Counted from the stretch's first letter, positions 1 to 6,882 are shown. The stretch: DNA of 9,514 nucleotides from Chloroflexota bacterium (GCA_022565015.1 JADFKI010000136.1:1-9514); one strand, 5' to 3'. Notes: generated by a model not told the origin, from the letters alone. Numbers and translations are program-made.

Positions 1-797
1 AAGAGCACGTCGGACTCCTGCAGCCACGTTCTCGCCTGAAGGGTCGTCGAGCCGCTGCCCGCGCCAAGGGCCAGCGGATGCCGCTCGTCGAAGGAAGACT
101 TGCCCGGCATGCTGCAGTACACCGGAATCTCCATCAGCTCGGCAAGCTCCTGAAGCTCGGCCGTGGCGTCTGCCATGAGCACGCCGCCGCCCGACCAGAT
201 AACGGGCTTCTTGGCGCTCAGCAGCGTCTTTACGGCGTCTTTGACGTCGGAAATTGACGGGTGCTGACGCATGACCTTCGGTGGACTGTAGTCCATCGCC
301 TCCTCGGGGACCTGCTGGCCGCACACGTCCGTGTGCATCTCGACCATCACGGGACCGGGGCCGCCGTTGCGCATCGCATGGAACGCGCGGCGCATAATCC
401 TGGTTATCTGGTCGACTCGAAATATAGACTCGGCCTGTTTGGTCACGTTCCGGTAATTCTCGACTGCGTAGAAGTTCGGCCTGACGCCTATCTGGTCCAG
501 CCGCATGCCGCCGGGAAGCAGCAGCATCGGAATGTTGTCTCCGAAGGCCTGGGCCACGCCGCCCAACGAGTTTTCGGCGCCCGCCTGGTGTTGCATAGCG
601 ACTACGCCGAATTTCTTGCCGTCGTGCATTCGGCTGTAACCGTCTGCGGCCATGATAGCACCGCGCTCATGGCGGAAGGCTATTGGGCGTATGCCCTCCT
701 TGGCGGCGGCCTCAATAAGGGTGTTCGACGGAAAGCAGGCAAGCCACTCAACGCCCTCGGTTTTCAGAATTCTGGCGATGATCTCGAAGCCATTCAT
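1..797 (-). CDS. Thiamine-diphosphate-dependent enzyme, acetolactate synthase-like (partial, N-terminal 265 residues)
   Basis: This is the 5' part of a thiamine diphosphate (ThDP) enzyme; the open frame runs off the left edge. The protein begins MNGFEIIARILKTEGVEWL, the usual opening of the N-terminal pyrimidine-binding domain. RHERGAIMAADGYSR carries the Glu (residue 44) that activates the cofactor in this superfamily, and a QAGAENSLGGVAQAFGDNIP segment stands where acetolactate synthases have their GPGxxN stretch. From about residue 190 the central domain begins (KKPVIWSGGGV). The C-terminal diphosphate-binding domain lies outside the window, so the substrate cannot be fixed: acetolactate synthase, a 2-oxoacid decarboxylase or a catabolic relative are all possible. 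A classical biosynthetic IlvB is less likely given the divergent substrate-side loop. The start is ATG 797, with AGGAGGG at 806-812 eight bases upstream. It lies 119 bases after the formyltransferase-like gene on the same strand, probably in one transcript. Confidence 0.9.
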   Translation of the reverse strand, partial: MNGFEIIARILKTEGVEWLACFPSNTLIEAAAKEGIRPIAFRHERGAIMAADGYSRMHDGKKFGVVAMQHQAGAENSLGGVAQAFGDNIPMLLLPGGMRLDQIGVRPNFYAVENYRNVTKQAESIFRVDQITRIMRRAFHAMRNGGPGPVMVEMHTDVCGQQVPEEAMDYSPPKVMRQHPSISDVKDAVKTLLSAKKPVIWSGGGVLMADATAELQELAELMEIPVYCSMPGKSSFDERHPLALGAGSGSTTLQARTWLQESDVL

Positions 798-916
798 ATA
801 CGTTTCCCTCCTGATTAATGTCTTTCTCCAGCCATCCTCGAACAGCCGTTTCAAGGGGACATCGACTCGATGTTCACGATTGACCAGGGGCTCGAATACT
901 GACTGCCGGCAGCAGA

Positions 917-1849
917 TTACCCTCCGAACCTGTCGCCAACTTTCAGACCGACGGACTCGGTCCACTCGGGCGCCATTATCTTTCGCGCGCCTTCCGGCTG
1001 CACGCGGCCGACAGATATCGCGCCTCCGTTGGCCGCCACGGTAAAGCCTTCTTCAGTAATCTCCGTTACCTCGCCGGCCGGCCTCGCCGTGTCGCCGTCC
1101 GCCTTGCCGGCCTTGAAGAGTTGGATCGCCTTTCCGTCGAAGGTCGTGCCCGACCCGGGGCTGGGATCGCCGCCTCGGATCATGTTATAGATCTCCTGGA
1201 CCGGCTTACTCCAGTCTATGATGACGTTTTCGGCCCGACACCAGCCCTCATAGGTGGCCTTGGACTCGTCCTGCACTACTCTGGGTGCGGTGCCGTTTCG
1301 GACCATTTCGACGGCCTCTACCATGGCGTCGACCCCCATGGGGAAGAGACGATCGAAATACACGGTCCCCAGCGTGTCGTCGGGGGTAATCTCCGTCTCT
1401 TTTTGAAGCAGTATGGGGCCCGTGTCCAGTCCCTTATCAGGCCAGAATATCGAAAGGCCGGTCTTGGGTTCGCCGTTGATGATGGGCCAGTTTATGGAGC
1501 TTGGGCCCCTGTGCAGCGGCAGCAACGATGGGTGGTACTGAATGGTGCCCTTCGTCGGGGCTTCCAGGATATCGTCGGGCACGATATCCGTCACGAAGGC
1601 CATGACGCAGATGTCGCTATTCAATTCCTTGAAGGCGTCTATTGCGTCCTGGTTGCGCATCCTGCGAAACTGCAACACGGGCACGTTGTGGCCCTCGGCC
1701 GCGACCTTGATCGGGTCTGGTCGCCTGCCTTCTCGATCGGGCGGACAGAAGACCCCGACAACCTCTTCGCCCTTTTCCACCAGGGCGTTCAATACGCTTT
1801 CGCCAAATGCGGCCTGGCCGATCACCGCTATTCGCAAATCACCTGCCAT
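917..1849 (-). CDS. ALDH1L-type formyltransferase / 10-formyl-tetrahydrofolate hydrolase domain protein
   Basis: A 310-residue cytoplasmic protein of the formyltransferase family (methionyl-tRNA formyltransferase, PurN, ALDH1L). The N-terminal fold begins LRIAVIGQAAFGE. The active-site block reads TIQYHPSLLPLHRGPSSINW (102-121), followed by SIFWPDKGLDTGPILLQKE, and the putative catalytic residues are His106 and Asp142. The YHPSLLP, SIFW..GLDTG and ATYEG motifs match the hydrolase domain of ALDH1L1 (10-formyl-THF dehydrogenase) much better than Fmt, and the length equals that domain (about 310 residues). The usual formyltransferase Asn two residues before the His is Gln104 here. Residues from about 236 to the end form the typical C-terminal domain (PAGEVTEITEEGF...VQPEG...KVGDRFG). 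No aldehyde dehydrogenase part is attached. Likely reactions are hydrolysis of 10-formyl-THF to formate and THF, or formyl transfer to an unknown acceptor. ATG 1849 has GGAGGAG five bases upstream. It precedes the ThDP enzyme and is divergent from the MFS carrier. Confidence 0.88.
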   Translation of the reverse strand: MAGDLRIAVIGQAAFGESVLNALVEKGEEVVGVFCPPDREGRRPDPIKVAAEGHNVPVLQFRRMRNQDAIDAFKELNSDICVMAFVTDIVPDDILEAPTKGTIQYHPSLLPLHRGPSSINWPIINGEPKTGLSIFWPDKGLDTGPILLQKETEITPDDTLGTVYFDRLFPMGVDAMVEAVEMVRNGTAPRVVQDESKATYEGWCRAENVIIDWSKPVQEIYNMIRGGDPSPGSGTTFDGKAIQLFKAGKADGDTARPAGEVTEITEEGFTVAANGGAISVGRVQPEGARKIMAPEWTESVGLKVGDRFGG

Positions 1850-1888
1850 ATCGTCTCCTCCGGATTCCGTTCGCTGCGTCAGCAGGCG

Positions 1889-1908
1889 CTAACAACGCGT
1901 TTCGTTAG
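1889..1908. repeat. Imperfect dyad in the divergent intergenic region
   Basis: CTAAC and GTTAG arms flank an AACGCGTTTC-like centre, giving a roughly symmetrical 20-base site. It sits 40-60 bases upstream of the formyltransferase-like start, within its presumed leader. It could be an operator or a weak hairpin, and nothing confirms a function. The rest of 1850-2119 holds only the two promoter signals described here. Confidence 0.25.
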
Positions 1909-2013
1909 TCGATATGTACCTGAAGCGGCCCTCTTGTGTTGGGCCACCAAGCGCCGGTGCCATATCCAGATATTGCACCCTCCCCGCGTGGGCGCCTTCC
2001 GAGGGCAGTGTCG

Positions 2014-2042
2014 AATATATCATTTCCCCGGCGCTACGGCAA
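2014..2042 (-). promoter_or_regulatory. Putative sigma-70-type promoter for the formyltransferase-like gene
   Basis: On the minus strand TTGCCG (2042-2037) and TATATT (2019-2014) are separated by exactly 17 bases, which match the -35 and -10 consensus at 4/6 and 5/6 positions. Initiation near 2007 would give a leader of about 158 bases. That leader contains a dyad, CTAAC (1889-1893) and GTTAG (1904-1908), of unknown role. The assignment rests on sequence match only. Confidence 0.45.
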
Positions 2043-2105
2043 CGGGCCCATATTCAGGTGAGCAGGCCGTGCGCCCGAAACCTCGTTTATGACGATGGGC
2101 TCCTC

Positions 2106-2111
2106 TATACT
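2106..2111 (+). promoter_or_regulatory. Putative -10 element for the MFS gene, possibly leaderless
   Basis: TATACT ends eight bases before the ATG at 2120, so transcription would begin at or within a base or two of the start codon. No Shine-Dalgarno sequence lies before this ATG (only ACGGG), and an in-frame stop at 2090-2092 excludes an earlier start. There is no convincing -35 (TCGTTT at the expected place). Together this suggests a leaderless mRNA, as an inference. Confidence 0.35.
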
Positions 2112-2119
2112 CTACGGGT

Positions 2120-2743
2120 ATGGATATCGTTTCCAGACTAAGAGCGCGCCGGATATACAGAGGCTGGTTCATAGTATCCGCGCTTTTCATGGCATCGGGC
2201 CTAACTATTGGCTCTTCCCAGTACGCTTTCGGGCTGTTCGTAGGCCCCCTCGAGGAGACCTTCGGCTGGAGCCGGACCCAGATAAGCGCATCGCTTTCCT
2301 TTACGGCCGTCGGCAGTCTCGTCGCGCCGTTGCTGGGAAGGTTCATGGATAGACACGGCGCGAGGCCTGTCCTGGCTTTTTCGCTCGCTCTCATCTTCCT
2401 GAGCTTCGCCCTTCGCCCGATGATGTCCGAGCTGTGGCACTGGTACGCCCTCAGCCTGCTTCAGTTCGTGGGCTACACGGGAGCTACCATTCTGCCCGCC
2501 GGCAGGCTCATCGGCATCTGGTTCAGAAGGACTCGACGCCGGGTCATGGGCATTACTTTGCTGGGCAACAACTTCGGGGGTTTGTGGGTGCCGCCGGTCT
2601 TGGCCGTCACACTTTCCATGTTCTCCTGGCGGGGAGGCTACGTGGTTTTGGCCATACTCACGGCTCTGATACTGATATATGCGATGATCGTTCTTCGTGA
2701 GTATCCAAGGAGTGATGAGACGGATGCCGCCGACACCCGATAG
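2120..2743 (+). CDS. MFS transporter, N-terminal half (six helices)
   Basis: This 207-residue integral membrane protein is the first half of a major facilitator superfamily carrier. Predicted helices lie near residues 16-41, 52-73, 83-99, 107-130, 142-165 and 172-192. The YAFGLFVGPLEETFGWSR segment after helix 1 and the loop 2-3 motif GRFMDRHGAR (73-82) are typical of MFS carriers resembling the oxalate/formate and monocarboxylate groups. A normal carrier has about 400 residues and 12 helices. This frame stops with TAG at 2741-2743 in the central cytoplasmic loop, and the other six helices continue in the next frame from 2764. The start is ATG 2120, the only possible start after the upstream in-frame stop. 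It is divergent from the formyltransferase/ThDP pair, which suggests, without proving, transport of a related carboxylate. It is either one half of a frameshifted gene or a subunit of a two-piece transporter. Confidence 0.85.
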   Translation: MDIVSRLRARRIYRGWFIVSALFMASGLTIGSSQYAFGLFVGPLEETFGWSRTQISASLSFTAVGSLVAPLLGRFMDRHGARPVLAFSLALIFLSFALRPMMSELWHWYALSLLQFVGYTGATILPAGRLIGIWFRRTRRRVMGITLLGNNFGGLWVPPVLAVTLSMFSWRGGYVVLAILTALILIYAMIVLREYPRSDETDAADTR

Positions 2744-2752
2744 ACCATCCGC

Positions 2753-2757
2753 GGGAG
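2753..2757 (+). promoter_or_regulatory. Candidate ribosome binding site for the MFS C-terminal half
   Basis: GGGAG lies six bases before GTG 2764. It decides whether the second transporter half could be translated on its own. It is a modest match in a G-rich context and may be fortuitous. Confidence 0.35.
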
Positions 2758-2763
2758 ACGCCC

Positions 2764-3354
2764 GTGCTGACAGGCAGGACGCCGAAAGAGGCCCTCCACA
2801 GTAAGGCCTTCTATGCCATCGCCACGGCGGTGCTGATGGGGTCCTTTACCTACAGCGCAGTCCTTCCCCAGGTGACGGCACACCTGACTATTGAAGGGGT
2901 ATCCGTAACGGTGGCGTCGCTTGCGTTGAGCGTGTTAGCGATATTCGGCATGCTGGGAAAGCTGGCGATGGGCTTCCTGTCGGAGAGGATCGGCTCTCGC
3001 TATGCTTTGATGGTCGACTTGAGCGGGCAGTCGCTCTTCGTGCTGGTCATGATGTGGGCCGGGACGCCTGCAATCATGTGGCTCTCCGTCCCAATGTTCG
3101 GGTTCTTCCTGGGAGGTTTCGGCGCGCTGTTCTCGATAATCGTTCAGGACACATTTGGCATTCGCCATTTCGGAGGCATAATGGGAATTATCAACCTGGC
3201 GACGATGGTGTCCTTCGGCGTGGGGCCGCTGCTGGCCGGAGCGTCGTTTGACCTGACGGGCAGCTACAACGCAGCCTTCATGACTACGGCGGTGCTGTTC
3301 GCCATCGGCGCGCTTGCCCTGACGCAGGCCCGGGTTCCCAGCAAGGATGCGTGA
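2764..3354 (+). CDS. MFS transporter, C-terminal half (six helices)
   Basis: This 196-residue membrane protein supplies helices 7-12 of the carrier begun at 2120. Helices lie near residues 15-39, 46-66, 81-98, 103-127, 139-161 and 168-188, and the second copy of the loop motif is GFLSERIGSRY (70-80). TGRTPKEALHSKAFY before helix 7 is the usual entry into the second half of such carriers. The frame is open upstream to 2719, so it overlaps the first half by 25 bases, and one missing base between about 2719 and 2740 would account for the split. Alternatively GTG 2764 is a real start, since GGGAG lies at 2753-2757, six bases before it. No terminator follows, apart from a weak 5-bp hairpin at 3381-3396. 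Confidence 0.82.
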   Translation: MLTGRTPKEALHSKAFYAIATAVLMGSFTYSAVLPQVTAHLTIEGVSVTVASLALSVLAIFGMLGKLAMGFLSERIGSRYALMVDLSGQSLFVLVMMWAGTPAIMWLSVPMFGFFLGGFGALFSIIVQDTFGIRHFGGIMGIINLATMVSFGVGPLLAGASFDLTGSYNAAFMTTAVLFAIGALALTQARVPSKDA

Positions 3355-3779
3355 AAGAGGGGAAATCGCCGAATGCACGTTGGTCTCACAGGACCACATC
3401 GAGATAAATTCCATATCATGGTGACACAGGCGTCGAGCGAGAGGTTATCGCAGCGACTGGGAATTGATATTGCGTACTAATCGTCTGCAAAGACACAGAA
3501 TGTGTACGTTCAGACTCTCCGCTCACCAGCTCAAGAGGCTTGCCCTGAATAGTATTGTCATGTGTTCTAAATTCGAGGCTACGATGTTCGAAACGGTGAT
3601 AGTTTCGTATAAAAATTAGTGCCGGCGAATTATTGACTGGAGAGGTTCCAACAAAGTAAAATCGAGTCGTAGAACAGCATGTTCGTAACGGTCCGGCCAC
3701 AGTGGCCTGGGCAAACAGAACGGGGGAAGGCGCAAGCAAAATGAGCTACGAGGGCTAAAATACAACCAGGAGGGACCGA
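3355..3779. other. 425-base intergenic region, AT-richer, with dyads and a promoter
   Basis: I find no convincing gene here. A minus-strand open frame (3416-3739) has no recognisable motif and no ribosome site. The segment is visibly richer in A and T than the genes around it. It holds small perfect dyads: TGGTC/GACCA (3381-3396), ACACA/TGTGT (3493-3505), CGAAAC/GTTTCG (3589-3607) and GGCCAC/GTGGCC (3695-3707). A promoter at 3633-3662 reads toward the SWIM gene, leaving a leader of about 110 bases. A small RNA or a decayed gene cannot be excluded. Confidence 0.5.
3633..3662 (+). promoter_or_regulatory. Sigma-70-type promoter for the SWIM gene
   Basis: TTGACT (3633-3638) and TAAAAT (3657-3662) are each 5/6 matches to consensus and stand 18 bases apart. 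It is the best promoter match I see in the window. A perfect dyad (CGAAAC/GTTTCG, 3589-3607) ends 25 bases upstream of the -35 and could be a regulator site. Initiation near 3669 would give a leader of about 110 bases with a GGCCAC/GTGGCC hairpin at 3695-3707. Confidence 0.55.
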
Positions 3780-4028
3780 ATGGACTCAAGCCTCGTTAGG
3801 AAGATCGAAAAGGCCAAGGACTATTCAGTACAGCCCGGTCGGGTGACTCTTAAGCAGTTCACGGCAAGTTTCCAAGGCGACAACGATAGTCACGAGATTT
3901 CCTACGAAGGCGGAGAGGCCAAGTGTTCCTGTCACTACTTCGCCGGACACAAGACCTGCAGCCACGTGATGGCCATAGAGATGATGCTGGAGGGGATGGT
4001 TTCGGCACAGCCGGTGACATCCACCTAA
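3780..4028 (+). CDS. Small SWIM zinc-finger protein
   Basis: An 82-residue protein with a SWIM-type zinc-binding motif, CxCx8CxH: Cys49, Cys51, Cys60 and His62 in KCSCHYFAGHKTCSHVMAIE. The preceding segment (about 22-46, ending in SHEISYEGG) is the beta-strand part usual for SWIM domains, and an alpha-helix follows the His. SWIM fingers bind DNA or protein partners in SWI2/SNF2 helicases, MuDR transposases and recombination factors. Here the finger is nearly the whole protein, so it would act as an adaptor or DNA-binding module; its target is unknown. The start is ATG 3780, with a strong AGGAGGG (3768-3774) five bases upstream. It is monocistronic, with its own promoter (3633-3662) and a strong hairpin just after the stop. 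None of its neighbours is an obvious partner. Confidence 0.82.
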   Translation: MDSSLVRKIEKAKDYSVQPGRVTLKQFTASFQGDNDSHEISYEGGEAKCSCHYFAGHKTCSHVMAIEMMLEGMVSAQPVTST

Positions 4029-4055
4029 GCAGGCATTCACCAGGCTAACGGCAAT

Positions 4056-4093
4056 TAGGAAGAGGCCGCCTCAGTTGAGGCGGCCTCTTCTTA
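4056..4093. terminator. Perfect hairpin between convergent genes
   Basis: A 15-bp perfect inverted repeat (4059-4073 and 4076-4090, arm core AGAGGCCGCCTCA) with only two bases between arms extends by a G-U and two A-T pairs to 4056-4093. It lies 30 bases after the SWIM stop and 70 bases after the fabF stop on the other strand. The T-tract is weak (CTTCTTAT on the plus strand), but the stem strength and position support a bidirectional terminator. Confidence 0.75.
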
Positions 4094-4163
4094 TGGTGGA
4101 CACCCGGCGGGATTTCTACGAAGCGAAAGCCCCTGGCCGGTCCTGAAGCCTGGTGATGAAGAC

Positions 4164-5414
4164 CTACTCCTCGTAGCGCGCGAATACGACGCAGGCGTTC
4201 TGACCTCCGAAGCCGAAGCTATTGGATAAGGCATGCCGCACGTCCCTGGTCCTCGATTCGTTGGGGACGTAATCGAGGTCGCACTCGGGGTCCGGCGTCT
4301 CGTGGTTGATCGTGGGGTGAATCTCTCCATGCTGTATGGTCTTGATGCATGCGACGGCCTCGAGAGCGCCGGCGCCTCCGAGGGCATGGCCAATCATGGA
4401 TTTGGTCGAGCTCACCGGCACCTTATACGCCCGCTTACCAAAGACTTTCTTTATGGCAAGGGTCTCTACGAGATCGTTTTTTGGAGTAGATGTGCCGTGC
4501 GCGTTGATGTAGTCGATCTCGTCGATTCCCAGTCCCGCGTCCTCAATGGCCCATTTCATCGCACGCGCGGGCCCTGAGCCGTCCTCGTCGGGTTGCACCT
4601 GGTGAAAAGCATCAGAGGACACCCCATAGCCGACGATTTCCGCCAGAATATTCGCTCCCCGGCTGATTGCGTGCTCGAGCGTTTCCAGTATCAGGATGGC
4701 GGCGCCTTCGGCCGGCACGAAGCCGTCTCGATTCGCATCGAATGGTCTGCTGGCCCCCTCCGGCGGCTCGTTGTTGCGAGTAAGCGCCCGGATCACGTTG
4801 AACCCGCCCAGGCCAAGCTGGCATATACCGGCCTCACACGCTCCCGCCAGCAAGACGTCCGCGGCGCCTCGACGTATCGCCTCGGCCGCCTCGCCTATGG
4901 CCTGATTCCCAGCCGCACAGGCCGTAATAATGGTAGAGGTGTAGCCCTTCAAATGGTAAATGCGGCTTACGTTAGCGGCGGCCATGTTGGGAAGGATCAT
5001 TGGAATGAAAAACGGACTGGCCTTCATGCCCCCCTTTTCAAAAATTACGCGGGCGTTGTCCTCCGTGGTCGGAAACCCTCCGATGCCGTTGCCCATGACG
5101 ACGCCCAGCCGCTCCGAGTTCTCCTTGGACAGGTCCAGATTGGCATCCTCAACGGCGACCGCGGCTGCGGCGACGGCCAGCTGGGAGAAGCGGGCCATGC
5201 GTTTTGCCTCTTTCGGGTTTACGTACGTTCCCGGATCGAAGTTACTCACCTCGCCCGAGACTTTGCACGGATATTCTGCCGGGTCGCTGAGCGTCATAGC
5301 GGCGATCCCCGACTTCCCTTTCAACAGGCTTTCCCAGTACTCGTCGACCGTTTCGCCAAGTGGGGACATTAGTCCCATCCCCGTTATCACTACTCTTTTT
5401 CTTCCGGTGTTCAT
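4164..5414 (-). CDS. fabF: 3-oxoacyl-[acyl-carrier-protein] synthase II
   Basis: This 416-residue cytoplasmic condensing enzyme joins malonyl-ACP to an acyl-ACP in fatty-acid elongation. The N-terminal RVVITGMGLMSPLG is the family hallmark. The Cys-His-His triad is complete: Cys166 in TACAAGNQAIG, His306 in NAHGTSTP and His343 in GHALGGAG, matching E. coli FabF positions 163, 303 and 340. The gate phenylalanines are present in SNSFGFGGQN (400-405), with Gln replacing the more usual Thr. Length is normal for the family. ATG 5414 follows the folC stop by 7 bases, and its ribosome site (GAGGA) begins in the folC stop codon, so translation is probably coupled. No acyl carrier protein or other fab gene is visible in the window, so a specialised KAS II-like paralogue is possible, although all key residues favour an active enzyme. 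Confidence 0.93.
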   Translation of the reverse strand: MNTGRKRVVITGMGLMSPLGETVDEYWESLLKGKSGIAAMTLSDPAEYPCKVSGEVSNFDPGTYVNPKEAKRMARFSQLAVAAAAVAVEDANLDLSKENSERLGVVMGNGIGGFPTTEDNARVIFEKGGMKASPFFIPMILPNMAAANVSRIYHLKGYTSTIITACAAGNQAIGEAAEAIRRGAADVLLAGACEAGICQLGLGGFNVIRALTRNNEPPEGASRPFDANRDGFVPAEGAAILILETLEHAISRGANILAEIVGYGVSSDAFHQVQPDEDGSGPARAMKWAIEDAGLGIDEIDYINAHGTSTPKNDLVETLAIKKVFGKRAYKVPVSSTKSMIGHALGGAGALEAVACIKTIQHGEIHPTINHETPDPECDLDYVPNESRTRDVRHALSNSFGFGGQNACVVFARYEE

Positions 5415-5421
5415 GACATCC

Positions 5422-6879
5422 TCACGCGTTCGTGCGGGCGGCGGTAATTTTCGGCGGCTTTATATAGGGATATAGCTCCGGGGACATGCCTCGAATCTCT
5501 TCGATTATCTCGGCTGCCACGGAGAGTGATCCGGTTCCCAGTACAAAGTCGTCTTCACGGGAGAGCTCAATTGCCTTCCGCGTCCCCTCACCCACGTTTT
5601 CAGTTTCGAATGCTATATTTAAGCCCAGTTTGGAAGCGATTTCACGGATAACGTGGCTCGGCGCGGACCGAGGATGCCTGGACCGCACACACACAAGCTC
5701 GGGCGAAAGCACCGCGAGCTCTTCCAGCATCCCCTTGGCACTGTGTCCGCTAAGGGCTCCGAAGACCACGATTGCCGTTTTCGACGAATAAAATTCCCCA
5801 ATCGTACAAACCAACCTCTTCATCGAGTATGGATTGTGCGCTCCGTCGACCAGGATCTCGACACCCTCGTGTGAAAGCCTCTGGAATCGGGCGGGCCAGC
5901 TTACTTCCCTGAATCCCTTAGAGAAGCTATCTCCGGATATATCGTAACCCTTGTTCCGCAGTTCCTCCAGAGTTGCCAACGCGGTCGCGGCATTCTCCAG
6001 CTGTATGTCGCCAAGCAGGGGCATCCAAAGGTCGTAGGTCCGAGACAGACCGCGAATTTCAAAGCTCTGTCCGCTGACATCGGCCTCCCGCAATTTGTGC
6101 GATACCCTACCGCCGATGCTAACTACGGGCGCACCCTTTTCCCTTGCGACTCTATTTATCACGGCGAGCACCTCTCCGCTCTGAGGGGAGACCACGACAG
6201 GCACTCCCCGCTTGATGATGCCGGCCTTCTCGAATGCAATCTTTTCGACGGTGTCGCCCAGGGTAACGATGTGGTCCAGGCTAATGGAGGTTATTACGGA
6301 GACCTCGGGCGAAACTATATTCGTGGCGTCGAGCCTCCCACCGAGGCCTACCTCGATGACCTGAAAGTCGGCGTCGATCCGCCGAAAGTAGTCAAACGCC
6401 ATCGCCGTGAGCGCTTCGAAGGTGGTGACACCGCCGAATCCGCCCTCGCTCGCCACAAAATCGACGGCGGGCCAGATCCGCTCCACCGAGGCCGCGAAAT
6501 CCTCTCGGCTGATTGGCTCCAGGCCTACTCGGATGCGTTCGACCGCGCTGTGGAGGTGGGGCGACGTGTAGAGGCCGACCCTGTAGCCCTGGGCGGAAAG
6601 CACCGACGTGATCATCGCCGCGGTGCTGCCCTTTCCCTTCGTACCGGCGATATGAACCGTCGGTATGCACAGGTGAGGATCGCCGAGACGCTCCATTAAG
6701 AGGCCAATACGCTCTAGATGAAACGATGAATGCCCGGGGCTGTGAGAGGAGCGCTCGAAGTCCGCGAGGCTCATGACGCGCTCTAACGCCTCGTCGTAGC
6801 CCAATGTTTTCTGGGTATCCGATGCCGATCTCGAGTCCGTCGAGCTTAAATTGGACGCAGCGCCGCGCTCTTGGGGCAT
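5422..6879 (-). CDS. folC: Folylpolyglutamate synthase / dihydrofolate synthase
   Basis: This 485-residue Mur-ligase-type enzyme adds glutamate to (dihydro)pteroate or reduced folates using ATP. The P-loop AGTKGKGS is at 78-85, followed by SVLSAQGYRVGLYTSPHL, EVGLGGRLDATNI (176-188), SISLDH (198-203), FEKAGI (216-221) and, in the C-terminal domain, VDGAHNPYS. All are diagnostic. I place the start at ATG 6879, preceded by GAGAGG three bases upstream. A longer frame from TTG 6936 exists but has no ribosome site and adds unconserved residues. Even so, the first 27 residues are a Ser/Thr-rich extension before the conserved YDEALERVMSL. It is the first gene of a two-gene unit with fabF. The product would set the polyglutamate tails of the folate pool that the 10-formyl-THF enzyme at 917-1849 may use, but the loci are separate. 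Confidence 0.93.
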   Translation of the reverse strand: MPQERGAASNLSSTDSRSASDTQKTLGYDEALERVMSLADFERSSHSPGHSSFHLERIGLLMERLGDPHLCIPTVHIAGTKGKGSTAAMITSVLSAQGYRVGLYTSPHLHSAVERIRVGLEPISREDFAASVERIWPAVDFVASEGGFGGVTTFEALTAMAFDYFRRIDADFQVIEVGLGGRLDATNIVSPEVSVITSISLDHIVTLGDTVEKIAFEKAGIIKRGVPVVVSPQSGEVLAVINRVAREKGAPVVSIGGRVSHKLREADVSGQSFEIRGLSRTYDLWMPLLGDIQLENAATALATLEELRNKGYDISGDSFSKGFREVSWPARFQRLSHEGVEILVDGAHNPYSMKRLVCTIGEFYSSKTAIVVFGALSGHSAKGMLEELAVLSPELVCVRSRHPRSAPSHVIREIASKLGLNIAFETENVGEGTRKAIELSREDDFVLGTGSLSVAAEIIEEIRGMSPELYPYIKPPKITAARTNA

Positions 6880-6882
6880 TGA

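Noticed and set aside
1121..2092. Plus-strand 323-residue open frame over the formyltransferase gene
   Set aside because: It is a shadow of the conserved minus-strand frame; its translation shows no family motifs.
2719..2743. Programmed ribosomal frameshift joining the MFS halves
   Set aside because: No X-XXY-YYZ heptamer or other slippery run is visible in the overlap, and no strong downstream hairpin stands out.
3416..3739. Minus-strand 107-residue open frame in the large gap
   Set aside because: No ribosome site, no domain and unusual composition. The promoter and leader of the SWIM gene run through it on the other strand.
4593..5372. Plus-strand 259-residue open frame over fabF
   Set aside because: It is antisense to an intact KAS II gene and shows no motifs.
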